Shown: positions 1-5,161, numbered from the stretch's first letter. The stretch is 5,161 nt of DNA from an uncultured Lachnospiraceae bacterium (GCA_902796695.1 CADBQE010000169.1:1-5161), one strand, 5' to 3'. Notes: generated from the sequence alone by a model not told the origin. Program-made: numbers and translations.

Positions 1-8
1 CGCGCGAA

Positions 9-15
9 CCTCCTT
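9..15 (-). promoter_or_regulatory. Ribosome binding site of a divergent gene starting left of the window
   Basis: Read on the minus strand, these bases are AAGGAGG, a near-perfect Shine-Dalgarno sequence. Eight bases (8 to 1) follow it before the window ends and contain no start codon, so the gene's start must lie at or just beyond the window edge, at normal spacing. A good minus-strand promoter at 86-114 fits this reading. The gene product cannot be seen. Confidence 0.65.
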
Positions 16-85
16 GCATCACTTTATGTGCCAGCGGAGCCAGGCCCCGGTGACACGTTTTGATTACGCACTGACGTGTTGCGTT

Positions 86-114
86 ATTTTATCACGAAAA
101 TTTCCGGATTTCAA
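86..114 (-). promoter_or_regulatory. Leftward sigma-70-type promoter for the divergent gene
   Basis: On the minus strand there is TTGAAA (109-114; five of six bases match TTGACA), then exactly 17 bases, then TAAAAT (86-91; five of six match TATAAT). The start of transcription would be near position 79, giving a leader of about 80 nt before the gene outside the window. Two inverted repeats lie at the start of that leader: ACACGT (53-58) with ACGTGT (74-79), and ACGCA (66-70) with TGCGT (80-84). They could be an operator or a 5' hairpin; which one is not determinable from sequence alone. Confidence 0.6.
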
Positions 115-193
115 GCAGAGAAAAGCACTTTTGCCCTTGTCTTTTCCCTCCGTGAAAAGGGAGGATGAGGGCAGCAGCCGCCGCTTTTGCCAC

Positions 194-222
194 TTGCCTA
201 ACTCACCCAAAAATGGTATATT
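194..222 (+). promoter_or_regulatory. Promoter of the rubrerythrin-YeaQ-rubredoxin cluster
   Basis: The -35 element TTGCCT (194-199) is followed by a 17-base spacer and the -10 element TATATT (217-222). A TGG just before the -10 makes it an extended -10. The transcription start would fall near 229, leaving a leader of only about 24 nt before the ATG at 253. An AT-rich imperfect inverted repeat, GTAT-A-TTTT-AG-AAAAATAC (216-234), covers the -10 and the start site, where a repressor could act. Members of the reverse rubrerythrin family are PerR-controlled in clostridia, but this repeat does not clearly match the classical PerR box, so the regulator is unknown. Confidence 0.65.
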
Positions 223-252
223 TTAGAAAAATACATCTGCGAGGTGATTTTT

Positions 253-819
253 ATGGCAAAATTTGTATGTCCCGTTTGCGGTTATGTTCACGAGGGCGAT
301 ACCCCGCCCGAATTCTGCCCCGTCTGCAAAGTACCGGGCTCCAAATTCATCCTGCAGTCCGAAGAGCTGAACTGGGCTGCCGAGCATGTGATCGGCGTCG
401 GCCGTCAGATTCCTGACACCGTTCCCGCGGAAGTCCGCGAAGAGATCATCGCCGGCTTAAAGTCCAACTTCGAAGGCGAATGCAGCGAAGTCGGCATGTA
501 CCTGGCCATGGCCCGCGCCGCGCACCGCGAAGGCTATCCGGAAATCGGCCTGTACTGGGAAAAGGCTGCTTATGAAGAGGCCGAGCATGCCGCCAAATTC
601 TGCGAACTGCTGGGCGACATGGTAAGCCCTTCCACCAAAGAGAACCTGCGGGTCCGCGTAGAAGCCGAAAACGGCGCCACCGCCGGCAAGACCAACCTGG
701 CCAAGCTGTGCAAGCAGTACAACCTGGATGCCCTGCACGACACCATTCATGAAATGGCGCGCGACGAGGCAAGACACGGAAAGGCTTTCAAGGGCCTTCT
801 GGACAGATATTTCAAATAA
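253..819 (+). CDS. Reverse rubrerythrin (N-terminal rubredoxin, C-terminal diiron domain)
   Basis: This 188-residue cytoplasmic protein is probably an NAD(P)H-linked peroxidase/oxygen reductase that receives electrons through rubredoxin and protects an anaerobe from H2O2 and O2. The rubredoxin-like domain comes first, with CPVCG (C6, C9) and CPVCK (C22, C25) binding one iron. A four-helix ferritin-like domain (about 60-188) follows, with likely diiron ligands E76, E109 and H112 (ExxH), E139, E172 and H175 (ExxH in DEARHG). Classical rubrerythrins carry the rubredoxin domain at the C-terminus; this order and the short EAEN-GAT helix match the reversed type known from Clostridium acetobutylicum. 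The ATG at 253 is preferred over the in-frame GTG at 244 because GAGGTG (241-246) is the ribosome binding site, 6 nt upstream, and contains that GTG. It is the first gene of a three-gene cluster. Confidence 0.93.
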   Translation: MAKFVCPVCGYVHEGDTPPEFCPVCKVPGSKFILQSEELNWAAEHVIGVGRQIPDTVPAEVREEIIAGLKSNFEGECSEVGMYLAMARAAHREGYPEIGLYWEKAAYEEAEHAAKFCELLGDMVSPSTKENLRVRVEAENGATAGKTNLAKLCKQYNLDALHDTIHEMARDEARHGKAFKGLLDRYFK

Positions 820-850
820 GTCTCGTCAGAGTCGGTAAAGGAGTGGTCTT

Positions 851-1102
851 ATGCTGATCAAACTGCTTATCGAACTGGTCCTGGGCGGCGTAGCCGGGTA
901 TGCGGCCGCCGGCATTATGAAGGCGGACCAGAGCAATATCGTGATGAATGTGATCCTGGGTGTTGTCGGCGGCATCGTCGGCGGCCTGATCGGGAACCTG
1001 CTGGGGATCGGCGGCGGATGGATCAGCGGCCTGATCCTGTCCATCGCCGGCGCCTGCCTGGTGATCTGGGCCTGGCGGAAGTTCATTTTAGGGAAAAAGT
1101 GA
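851..1102 (+). CDS. GlsB/YeaQ/YmgE-family small membrane protein
   Basis: This 83-residue, very hydrophobic protein has three predicted membrane segments (about 4-22, 30-52 and 55-74) rich in glycine, including VVGGIVGGLIG in the middle one. It ends in a basic tail (WRKFILGKK). Length, glycine pattern and topology match the transglycosylase-associated/YeaQ-YmgE family, which is linked to general stress responses but has no established biochemical activity. The ATG at 851 follows AAAGGAG (837-843) by 7 nt, which supports the start. It lies 31 nt after the rubrerythrin and 9 nt before the rubredoxin, so it is probably co-transcribed with both. No peptidoglycan-cleaving residues are visible, so the old name 'transglycosylase-associated' should not be read as an enzyme activity. 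Confidence 0.85.
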   Translation: MLIKLLIELVLGGVAGYAAAGIMKADQSNIVMNVILGVVGGIVGGLIGNLLGIGGGWISGLILSIAGACLVIWAWRKFILGKK

Positions 1103-1111
1103 GGAATCAAG

Positions 1112-1249
1112 ATGAAATATGTCTGCAATCTGTGCGGATGGATCTATGACGAAGCGGAGACCGGCGTGAAGTGGGAAGACCTTCCCGCGGACTTCACCTG
1201 CGAACTCTGCGGCGTCGGCAAAGAGGAGTTCAGCAAGGTCGAGGAATGA
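1112..1249 (+). CDS. Rubredoxin, short 45-residue type
   Basis: This 45-residue one-electron carrier would bind a single iron through four cysteines: C5 and C8 in CNLCGWIYD, and C30 and C33 in CELCGVGKEEF. The conserved aromatic residues Y3, W10, Y12 and F40 and the DLPADF segment (23-28) are present. Usual rubredoxins have about 52-54 residues; here the loop between Y12 and W21 is shortened by about eight, as in the 45-residue rubredoxin of Desulfovibrio desulfuricans. The second knuckle has Glu31 where proline is usual (CPxCG). The Shine-Dalgarno GAGG (1101-1104) overlaps the TGA of the preceding gene, 7 nt before the ATG, suggesting translational coupling. It is a likely electron donor to the rubrerythrin encoded two genes upstream; the pairing is inferred from gene order and known clostridial chemistry. 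Confidence 0.93.
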   Translation: MKYVCNLCGWIYDEAETGVKWEDLPADFTCELCGVGKEEFSKVEE

Positions 1250-1272
1250 CCCGGTCTCCGCTTTGCGGCACG

Positions 1273-1303
1273 GGCCGGCGGGCTGTCCCGCCGGCCTTTT
1301 CTT
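1273..1303 (+). terminator. Rho-independent terminator after the rubredoxin gene
   Basis: GGCCGGCGGG (1273-1282) and CCCGCCGGCC (1287-1296) form a perfect 10-bp G/C stem with a CTGT loop, followed directly by TTTTCTT (1297-1303). It sits 23 nt after the rubredoxin stop codon, so it should end the rightward transcript. The minus-strand side has no U-run, so it would not work well as a terminator for the converging leftward operon. Confidence 0.9.
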
Positions 1304-1307
1304 ATGC

Positions 1308-1343
1308 AGAAGGACGCGTCCTGTCAGGCGCGTCCTTCTTCTG
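1308..1343 (+). terminator. Second hairpin between converging transcripts (backup terminator)
   Basis: AGAAGGACGCG (1308-1318) and CGCGTCCTTCT (1329-1339) form an 11-bp stem. The interior CCT/AGG (1320-1322 with 1326-1328) continues the stem past a single unpaired T. The rightward side continues into a pyrimidine-rich TCTGTCTT. It lies 28 nt beyond the stop of the leftward EIIC-like gene and may also slow or stabilise that transcript, but its minus-strand tail (GCATAAGAAAAGG) lacks a U-run. A tandem terminator for the rightward cluster is the better reading. Confidence 0.6.
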
Positions 1344-1371
1344 TCTTATGATTCATATTTCAGCCGGGTAT

Positions 1372-2463
1372 TCAGGACAGTTTCATATCGCCTTCCTTGA
1401 CCCAGCCCAGTTTTTTCACGCCCATGTGGATCGCGAGCGAAAGCGCGGCGGGAAGCACGAACGAGATCAGGATCAGCCCGGTCCAGTCGGCCGCGGTAAT
1501 GGCGGCGCGGGTGCCGGCTTCCACTTCCTTGATCCAGCCCGTATAGACACCGATCTGGCCGACCAGACCGCAGGTCCCCATCCCGGAGGATACGGGCGCG
1601 CCGTTCATTTCCAGTTTGAACAGACAGGTAGCCAGCGGTCCGGTAATGGCAGAGGCCAGCGTCGGTGCGATCCAGATTTTCGGGTTTTTCACGATATTGC
1701 CCATCTGCAGCATGGCCGTGCCGATGCCCTGCGAGAGCAGGCCGCCCCAGCGGTTTTCCCGGAACGAGATCACCGCGAAGCCGATCATCTGTGCGCAGCA
1801 GCCGGCTACCGCAGCGCCGCCCGCCAGACCCGTCAGTCCCAGCGCGGCGCAGATAGCCGCGGAAGAAATCGGCAGCGTGAGTGCCATGCCTACCAGCACG
1901 GAGACCAGGATGCCCATGATGAACGGCTGCTGCTCCGTCGCCCACATGATCAGATTGCCGACCCACATGGCGGCTCTGCCGAGCGGCGGCGCGATCAGCC
2001 AGGACAGTAAAACGCCCATGCCGATCGTGACCAGGGGCGTCACCAGGATGTCCACTTTCGTCTCTTTCGAGACCGCCTTGCCGCATTCCGCGGCGATAAT
2101 GCTGATGATCAGCACGGCCAGCGGGCCGCCGGCGCCGCCCAGCGTATTGGATGCAAAGCCTACGCTGATCAGGGAAAACAGGACCAACGGCGGGCATTTC
2201 AGCGCATATCCGATGGCGACGGCCATAGCCGGTCCGCTCATGGCGCTCGCCAGTCCGCCCACGGTATATTCCGTGCCGGCCACCGTGGCCACCGGAGCCG
2301 TCAGGAATCCGATATGGAACTGTGATCCGATCGTATTCAGGATCGTTCCGATCAGCAGGGAGCAGAAAAGCCCCTGCGCCATCGCGCCGAGTGCGTCGAT
2401 CCCGTAGCGTTTGAGCGAGATCTCAATGTCTTTCCGTTTCAGAAATGCTCTGATTTTTTCCAT
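1372..2463 (-). CDS. PTS EIIC-like membrane protein (PTS_EIIC_2 family)
   Basis: This 363-residue integral membrane protein resembles the membrane-channel component of a sugar phosphotransferase system, of the PTS_EIIC_2 type. After an amphipathic basic N-terminus (1-20) there are about ten hydrophobic segments, a glycine-rich SNTLGGAGGPLAV stretch (105-117), an 'ITGPLATCLFKLEMNG' region (273-288) and the glycine-rich SSGMGTCGLVGQIG (292-305) typical of this family. No EIIA or EIIB domain or gene is visible beside it, so the phosphate donor and the substrate are unknown and transport itself is inferred. The ATG at 2463 is chosen over the adjacent GTG at 2466 because AGGAAG (2470-2475) then lies at 6 nt rather than 3. 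It is 51 nt downstream of the permease gene and may be the last gene of that operon. Confidence 0.8.
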   Translation of the reverse strand: MEKIRAFLKRKDIEISLKRYGIDALGAMAQGLFCSLLIGTILNTIGSQFHIGFLTAPVATVAGTEYTVGGLASAMSGPAMAVAIGYALKCPPLVLFSLISVGFASNTLGGAGGPLAVLIISIIAAECGKAVSKETKVDILVTPLVTIGMGVLLSWLIAPPLGRAAMWVGNLIMWATEQQPFIMGILVSVLVGMALTLPISSAAICAALGLTGLAGGAAVAGCCAQMIGFAVISFRENRWGGLLSQGIGTAMLQMGNIVKNPKIWIAPTLASAITGPLATCLFKLEMNGAPVSSGMGTCGLVGQIGVYTGWIKEVEAGTRAAITAADWTGLILISFVLPAALSLAIHMGVKKLGWVKEGDMKLS

Positions 2464-2488
2464 CACAGTCTTCCTGCACCTAAGACCG

Positions 2489-2516
2489 CCCGGAGCCGTT
2501 CCGCGTCCGGGTTTTT
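2489..2516 (+). terminator. Plus-strand terminator-like hairpin, antisense to the operon
   Basis: CCCGGA (2489-2494) pairs with TCCGGG (2506-2511), with two further G-C pairs inside past a one-base bulge, followed by TTTTT (2512-2516). This is the form of an intrinsic terminator reading rightward, yet the genes on both sides run leftward. Read leftward it has no U-run, so it should not cut the permease gene from the EIIC-like gene. It may end antisense transcription coming from the EIIC-like gene, or act as an mRNA-stabilising stem-loop. Confidence 0.5.
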
Positions 2517-3642
2517 ACAGCAGCAACAGCTGCAGTGGTGCCACTATAGCAAAAAAACACAGGGAATACAACTCAAAAGTCTTCAAAAAGCGGCCGCCGG
2601 CGCCGGGGTATTCCCGGGTATACAGCCGCAGGTTGATCACGGAGGCCAGAGAGCCGATAATACTCACCAGGCCGGCCGTATCCAGTCCGTAGATCAACGG
2701 CTTCAGCTCCGCGGAGAATGGCCACAGCACAATGGCCGCGGGCACGTTGGAGATCAGCTGACTGATCCCGATGCTCCACCAGTATTCCCGCCCGCCTACC
2801 GCTTCATGCAGGAAGGAGGAAATCCGCTCGTTGGCCGCGATCGAGGAGGAAAATACGAAGAAACAGAGAAACGTCAGCAGCAGCGCATAGTCCACGCGCC
2901 GGAATACCTGCGGGTCGATGACGAGAAGCACCAGGGCGGCGCCCAGCGTGACCCAGGGCCACGCAGCCGTGCGGGTCACGATCGTGATCAGCACCGCCGC
3001 GAACAGCAGCAGATAGCCGACCCGGCGTACCCGTCCCTCCGGGCGCCAGCCGGCTTCGCCGCCGTCCCGGTAGACGGCCCGCTCCCGCGGGTTTCTGCGG
3101 AATATGAAGAGCAGGAACAGGGCGATCAGTCCCATGCTCGCGAGCCAGAGGGGCAGCATCATACGCAGGAAATCCGGTGTGCTGATCCCGCTCTGGGAGT
3201 ACAGGAAAAGGTTCTGGGGACTGCCGAAGGGCGTCAGGAGCGAGCCGCGGACCGCCGCGACGTTTTCCATGGCCAGCAGGGGCAGGATATACTGTTCCCG
3301 TCCGCCGGCCCGCAGCAGCAGGATCGTGAGCGGGACAAAGATGATCAGGGAAACGTCATTGGTCACGAACATGGAGGAAAAGAACACGCCGTAGACCAGG
3401 AAAAAGCCGAGCCCCCGCCAGGTCCCGATCCGCGAGGCCAGCCGGATGACCGGCCGGAACAGATCCTCATGCTTGAAGCCGTCCAGCACGCTCAGCAGCA
3501 TGAAGAGGATGGCCAGCGTTTTCCAGTCGATCGCCTGCAGCAGATCTCCGCCAGGCGGTGTGATCAGCAGGCTGATCAGGGCAGCGGCCACCGCCGCCGT
3601 CAGCATAGGTTCTTTCTTGAGGAAGGTCAGGATTGTTTTCAT
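2515..3642 (-). CDS. SLC13/ArsB-type anion permease, YbiR-like
   Basis: This 375-residue inner-membrane transporter belongs to the ion transporter superfamily and resembles E. coli YbiR in length and motifs. It has about ten to twelve membrane segments in two halves joined by a charged cytoplasmic loop (about 181-207). Each half carries a signature: TNDVSLIIFVPLT (94-106) with GSLLTPFGSPQN (133-144) in the first, and SNVPAAIVL (298-306) with GSLASVINL (330-338) in the second. Such Asn/Pro re-entrant motifs bind anion and cation in the family. The substrate cannot be told; citrate, other dicarboxylates, inorganic anions or Na+/H+ exchange are all possible. The ATG lies 7 nt after the SDR stop; only a weak GGTG upstream serves as ribosome binding site, so translation is probably coupled to the SDR gene. 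Confidence 0.85.
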   Translation of the reverse strand: MKTILTFLKKEPMLTAAVAAALISLLITPPGGDLLQAIDWKTLAILFMLLSVLDGFKHEDLFRPVIRLASRIGTWRGLGFFLVYGVFFSSMFVTNDVSLIIFVPLTILLLRAGGREQYILPLLAMENVAAVRGSLLTPFGSPQNLFLYSQSGISTPDFLRMMLPLWLASMGLIALFLLFIFRRNPRERAVYRDGGEAGWRPEGRVRRVGYLLLFAAVLITIVTRTAAWPWVTLGAALVLLVIDPQVFRRVDYALLLTFLCFFVFSSSIAANERISSFLHEAVGGREYWWSIGISQLISNVPAAIVLWPFSAELKPLIYGLDTAGLVSIIGSLASVINLRLYTREYPGAGGRFLKTFELYSLCFFAIVAPLQLLLL

Positions 3643-3649
3643 GCCGCGT

Positions 3650-4312
3650 TCACCAGATAAAATTCGATTTCAGCATCTCGCCGTTGTCGATCAGCAGATC
3701 CTCTCCGGTCGCGGAGCGGTTGATTACCGTCATAAAATATGCGAATTCGGCGATCTCCTCCGGAGCCGCCCATTTGCCGAGCAGCGTTTCCGCCTTCACC
3801 GCCGCATACAGTTCTTCCGAGTCCAGGATATGCCGGTTGGCCGGCGTCACGACGCCGCCCGGAGAAAGGCTGTTCACGGTGATCCCCCGCGCAGCCAGCG
3901 TCAGGGCGCGGTTTTTCATATAGCCCACCAGGCCGGCTTTGGCGGCCACGTAGCGGGGAAATTCCGCGCCGTTCCGGGCGGATGCGGACGCGATATACAG
4001 CACGGACCGCAGGACGGGGCTGTTTTCATACGTCTCGGTGAGGCGCATGACGGCCTCCAGATGCACGGCCACGGCCTCCTCTTCTTCCAGCGAGCCCGCG
4101 CAGCTGATCAGGATATGCGGTGCGTCGGCCCCGTCAAGGCACGGCAGCGGATCGCGGACATCCTGCCGGAAATGCCGGTAGGCCGGATGCTCCGCAGCCG
4201 GAGCCGCGGCTTCGGCCCGGTCGATCCCGAAAACGCGGTGTCCCTCCCGCAGGAATTTTTCCGCAGCCGCGCGGCCGATCCCGCTGGCGGTCCCGGTGAT
4301 CAGAATATTCAT
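3650..4312 (-). CDS. Short-chain dehydrogenase/reductase (classical SDR)
   Basis: This 220-residue cytoplasmic protein is a probable NAD(H)-dependent oxidoreductase with a Rossmann fold. TGTASGIG (6-13) is the dinucleotide-binding motif, and D31 at the end of the second strand favours NAD over NADP. SCAG (70-73) stands where NNAG is usual. The likely catalytic residues are S109, Y121 and K125 (YxxxK), followed by NSLSPGGV (147-154). The asparagine normally found in the VNLxG helix is replaced by H84. The C-terminus (TGEDLLIDNGE, then NFIW) is that of a Firmicute SDR subgroup often annotated generically or as dihydroxybenzoate dehydrogenase-like; its substrate is unknown. It is about 20-30 residues shorter than most classical SDRs, mostly around 35-80. 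The start is supported by AAAGGA 5 nt upstream; the gene begins 21 nt after the transporter gene. Confidence 0.88.
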   Translation of the reverse strand: MNILITGTASGIGRAAAEKFLREGHRVFGIDRAEAAAPAAEHPAYRHFRQDVRDPLPCLDGADAPHILISCAGSLEEEEAVAVHLEAVMRLTETYENSPVLRSVLYIASASARNGAEFPRYVAAKAGLVGYMKNRALTLAARGITVNSLSPGGVVTPANRHILDSEELYAAVKAETLLGKWAAPEEIAEFAYFMTVINRSATGEDLLIDNGEMLKSNFIW

Positions 4313-4333
4313 ACAGATCCTTTCTTTCGGCCG

Positions 4334-5047
4334 TTACGCGGCCGTTTCCGTAAGTTCCCGCTCCCGCATCAGCTTCTGCGCCATGCGGTAGCCAAGCGGG
4401 GAGAAAAACACTTCAAACAGCAGTTCCAGCACGGCTCCGGTCAGTGCACAGGTAAAGCACTGCACGAGGCTCCAGCCGAAGAAGTTCCGGCTGACGATCA
4501 GGGCAAAGGTCAGATTATCCACAAACTGGGCGATAACGGTGGAGATATAGGAGCGCGCGGCAAACGTCCCGAACCCCTTCTTCTCCTTCATCAGTTTTCC
4601 GATGCCCGCGTTCATGAAATTGTTCAGGACCGCGGAGACCGCGAATGCGGTCGAGCTGCCCAGAATGATATACCAGGTCCCGCCGAACGTCCGGTCCAGC
4701 GCATGATTGATGATCCCCTCGCTGCCTTCCACAAAGCTTTCGCCCCAGACGCCGGGGATCAGGCTGGCCAGGAAGAACAGCCCCGCCATAAGCAGGTTCA
4801 TGGCCAGCGCCGCAAACGACATGGCGGTGGCCGCCTTCGGCCCGAAGCAGTGCGTCAGGATGTCCATGGACATAAACGTCAGCCAGGAAAACAGAATTCC
4901 GCAGTCCAGCGCCAGCCAGTACACACCGGTATTGATGCTTTTACTGGCCAGCAGATTCATGCCCACAACGGACAGGATCAGCAGGGAAGCGATCACGGGG
5001 GGAACGGAGGATACCAGACGGCGGAATGAAGAAACGGTTTTTTTCAT
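4334..5047 (-). CDS. VUT-family queuosine precursor transporter (YhhQ-type)
   Basis: This 237-residue membrane protein most likely imports a queuosine precursor (preQ0, preQ1 or queuine) for tRNA modification. It has about six membrane segments. Family marks include NLLASKSI (31-38), MDILTHCFGPKAA (61-73, corresponding to the D-I-x-T-x-x-x-G motif) and R165 with YISTVIAQFVDN (167-178). A longer extracytoplasmic loop (about 98-124) separates the third and fourth segments. The ATG is preceded by AAGGAG at 8 nt, which forms the 3' end of a preQ1-I riboswitch (5058-5091). This link strongly supports a substrate in the preQ1 pathway over the generic 'vitamin uptake transporter' label. It is the first gene of the leftward operon. 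Which precursor it carries cannot be decided here. Confidence 0.88.
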   Translation of the reverse strand: MKKTVSSFRRLVSSVPPVIASLLILSVVGMNLLASKSINTGVYWLALDCGILFSWLTFMSMDILTHCFGPKAATAMSFAALAMNLLMAGLFFLASLIPGVWGESFVEGSEGIINHALDRTFGGTWYIILGSSTAFAVSAVLNNFMNAGIGKLMKEKKGFGTFAARSYISTVIAQFVDNLTFALIVSRNFFGWSLVQCFTCALTGAVLELLFEVFFSPLGYRMAQKLMRERELTETAA

Positions 5048-5057
5048 GATAATGACT

Positions 5058-5091
5058 CCTTGTTTTTTTTAGGTGGTTATCAGGAACACCC
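5058..5091 (-). promoter_or_regulatory. preQ1 class I riboswitch (translational)
   Basis: On the minus strand, GGGTG (5087-5091) pairs with CACCT (5071-5075), including one G-U pair, around an 11-base loop TTCCTGATAAC (5076-5086). Eight A's (5063-5070) and CAAGG (5058-5062) follow. This aligns with the 34-nt Thermoanaerobacter tengcongensis preQ1-I aptamer: the first loop U, the loop C and G that pair with the 3' tail, the last loop C that recognises preQ1, and the A-rich tail ending ACAAGG are all present. The terminal GG belongs to the AAGGAG Shine-Dalgarno of the transporter, so ligand binding would form the pseudoknot and block ribosome access. The 8-A tail is one base shorter than in the Thermoanaerobacter RNA and the loop one base longer. 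Confidence 0.87.
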
Positions 5092-5116
5092 TTTTTGACC
5101 GCGGAGCGGCCCGGTC

Positions 5117-5145
5117 ATAATAGCACAGGGATGCGGGAAAAGCAA
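5117..5145 (-). promoter_or_regulatory. Promoter of the preQ1-controlled operon
   Basis: On the minus strand, TTGCTT (5140-5145) is followed by a 17-base spacer and TATTAT (5117-5122; five of six bases match TATAAT). A TGC just before the -10 gives an extended -10. Transcription would begin near 5110, giving a leader of about 60 nt that holds the whole riboswitch. GACCG (5097-5101) and CGGTC (5112-5116) form a small inverted repeat across the start site, possibly an operator, but this is weak. Confidence 0.65.
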
Positions 5146-5161
5146 GAGCAAACAGGTCCGC

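Noticed and set aside
30..43. GCCAG-CGGA-GCCAG short direct repeat
   Set aside because: A five-base repeat in GC-rich DNA occurs too easily by chance and has no further copies nearby.
141..159. CTTTTC/GAAAAG hairpin upstream of the rubrerythrin promoter
   Set aside because: It is a six-pair, AT-rich stem with no U-run and no nearby gene end, so I do not call it a terminator.
165..416. 83-codon ORF overlapping the rubrerythrin start
   Set aside because: It overlaps the rubrerythrin promoter and coding region out of frame. The GGGAGG ahead of its ATG has no spacing to the start codon.
1171..2010. 279-codon plus-strand ORF running from the rubredoxin region into the EIIC-like gene
   Set aside because: It overlaps the rubredoxin in another frame, crosses the strong terminator at 1273-1303 and then runs antisense to the EIIC-like gene.
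1346..2197. 283-codon minus-strand ORF in another frame of the EIIC-like gene
   Set aside because: It is the same strand but the wrong frame. Its translation is Arg/Gly-rich and lacks membrane segments, unlike the overlapping real gene.
1616..2407. 263-codon plus-strand ORF opposite the EIIC-like gene
   Set aside because: It is an antisense shadow: the opposite strand encodes a recognisable multi-span membrane protein over the whole interval.
2806..3660. 284-codon plus-strand ORF opposite the permease gene
   Set aside because: The low-complexity, charged Gln/Arg/Asp composition mirrors a hydrophobic gene read backwards. It has no motif and no convincing ribosome binding site.
3446..5029. 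Long 527-codon plus-strand ORF
   Set aside because: It lies opposite the transporter and SDR genes and the start of the permease gene, all of which have clear family motifs and ribosome binding sites. Its translation is rich in Arg, Gln, Gly and His with no recognisable domain, as expected of an antisense frame in GC-rich coding DNA.

Overview
The window comes from a GC-rich anaerobic bacterium, most likely a member of the Firmicutes (Clostridia or Negativicutes). The evidence is a reverse-type rubrerythrin (rubredoxin domain first) grouped with a small rubredoxin, a 34-nt class I preQ1 riboswitch of the Thermoanaerobacter type, strong AAGGAG-like ribosome binding sites, a lone Firmicute-style PTS_EIIC_2 membrane protein, and strong G/C preference at third codon positions that creates long antisense shadow ORFs. 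The species cannot be fixed from this sequence.

Left edge (1-252): a regulatory region with two divergent promoters. One faces left (-35 TTGAAA, -10 TAAAAT, 17-nt spacer) and leads to an AAGGAGG ribosome binding site at 9-15 whose gene starts just outside the window. The other faces right (-35 TTGCCT, extended -10 TGGTATATT, 17-nt spacer) and drives the oxidative-stress cluster.

Rightward cluster (253-1249): reverse rubrerythrin, then a YeaQ/YmgE-family small membrane protein, then a 45-residue rubredoxin. The spacing is short, and two terminator-like hairpins follow. The rubredoxin and rubrerythrin form a plausible peroxide/oxygen-detoxifying electron-transfer pair. The role of the membrane protein between them is unknown.

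Leftward cluster (5145 down to 1372): a promoter, a preQ1-I riboswitch, a VUT/YhhQ-family queuosine-precursor transporter, an SDR oxidoreductase, an SLC13/ArsB-type (YbiR-like) permease, and a stand-alone PTS EIIC-like membrane protein. The first three genes are 7-21 nt apart and are probably co-transcribed. The EIIC gene follows after 51 nt and may be part of the same unit. The riboswitch would control translation of the transporter by hiding its Shine-Dalgarno sequence when preQ1 is plentiful. The link between the SDR and permease genes and queuosine salvage is unexplained.

I see no mobile element, CRISPR array, tRNA or rRNA. Nothing here amounts to a wholly new system. The best items for follow-up are the riboswitch-led operon with its unexplained passenger genes, and the rubredoxin gene, which is short enough to be missed by simple ORF calling.
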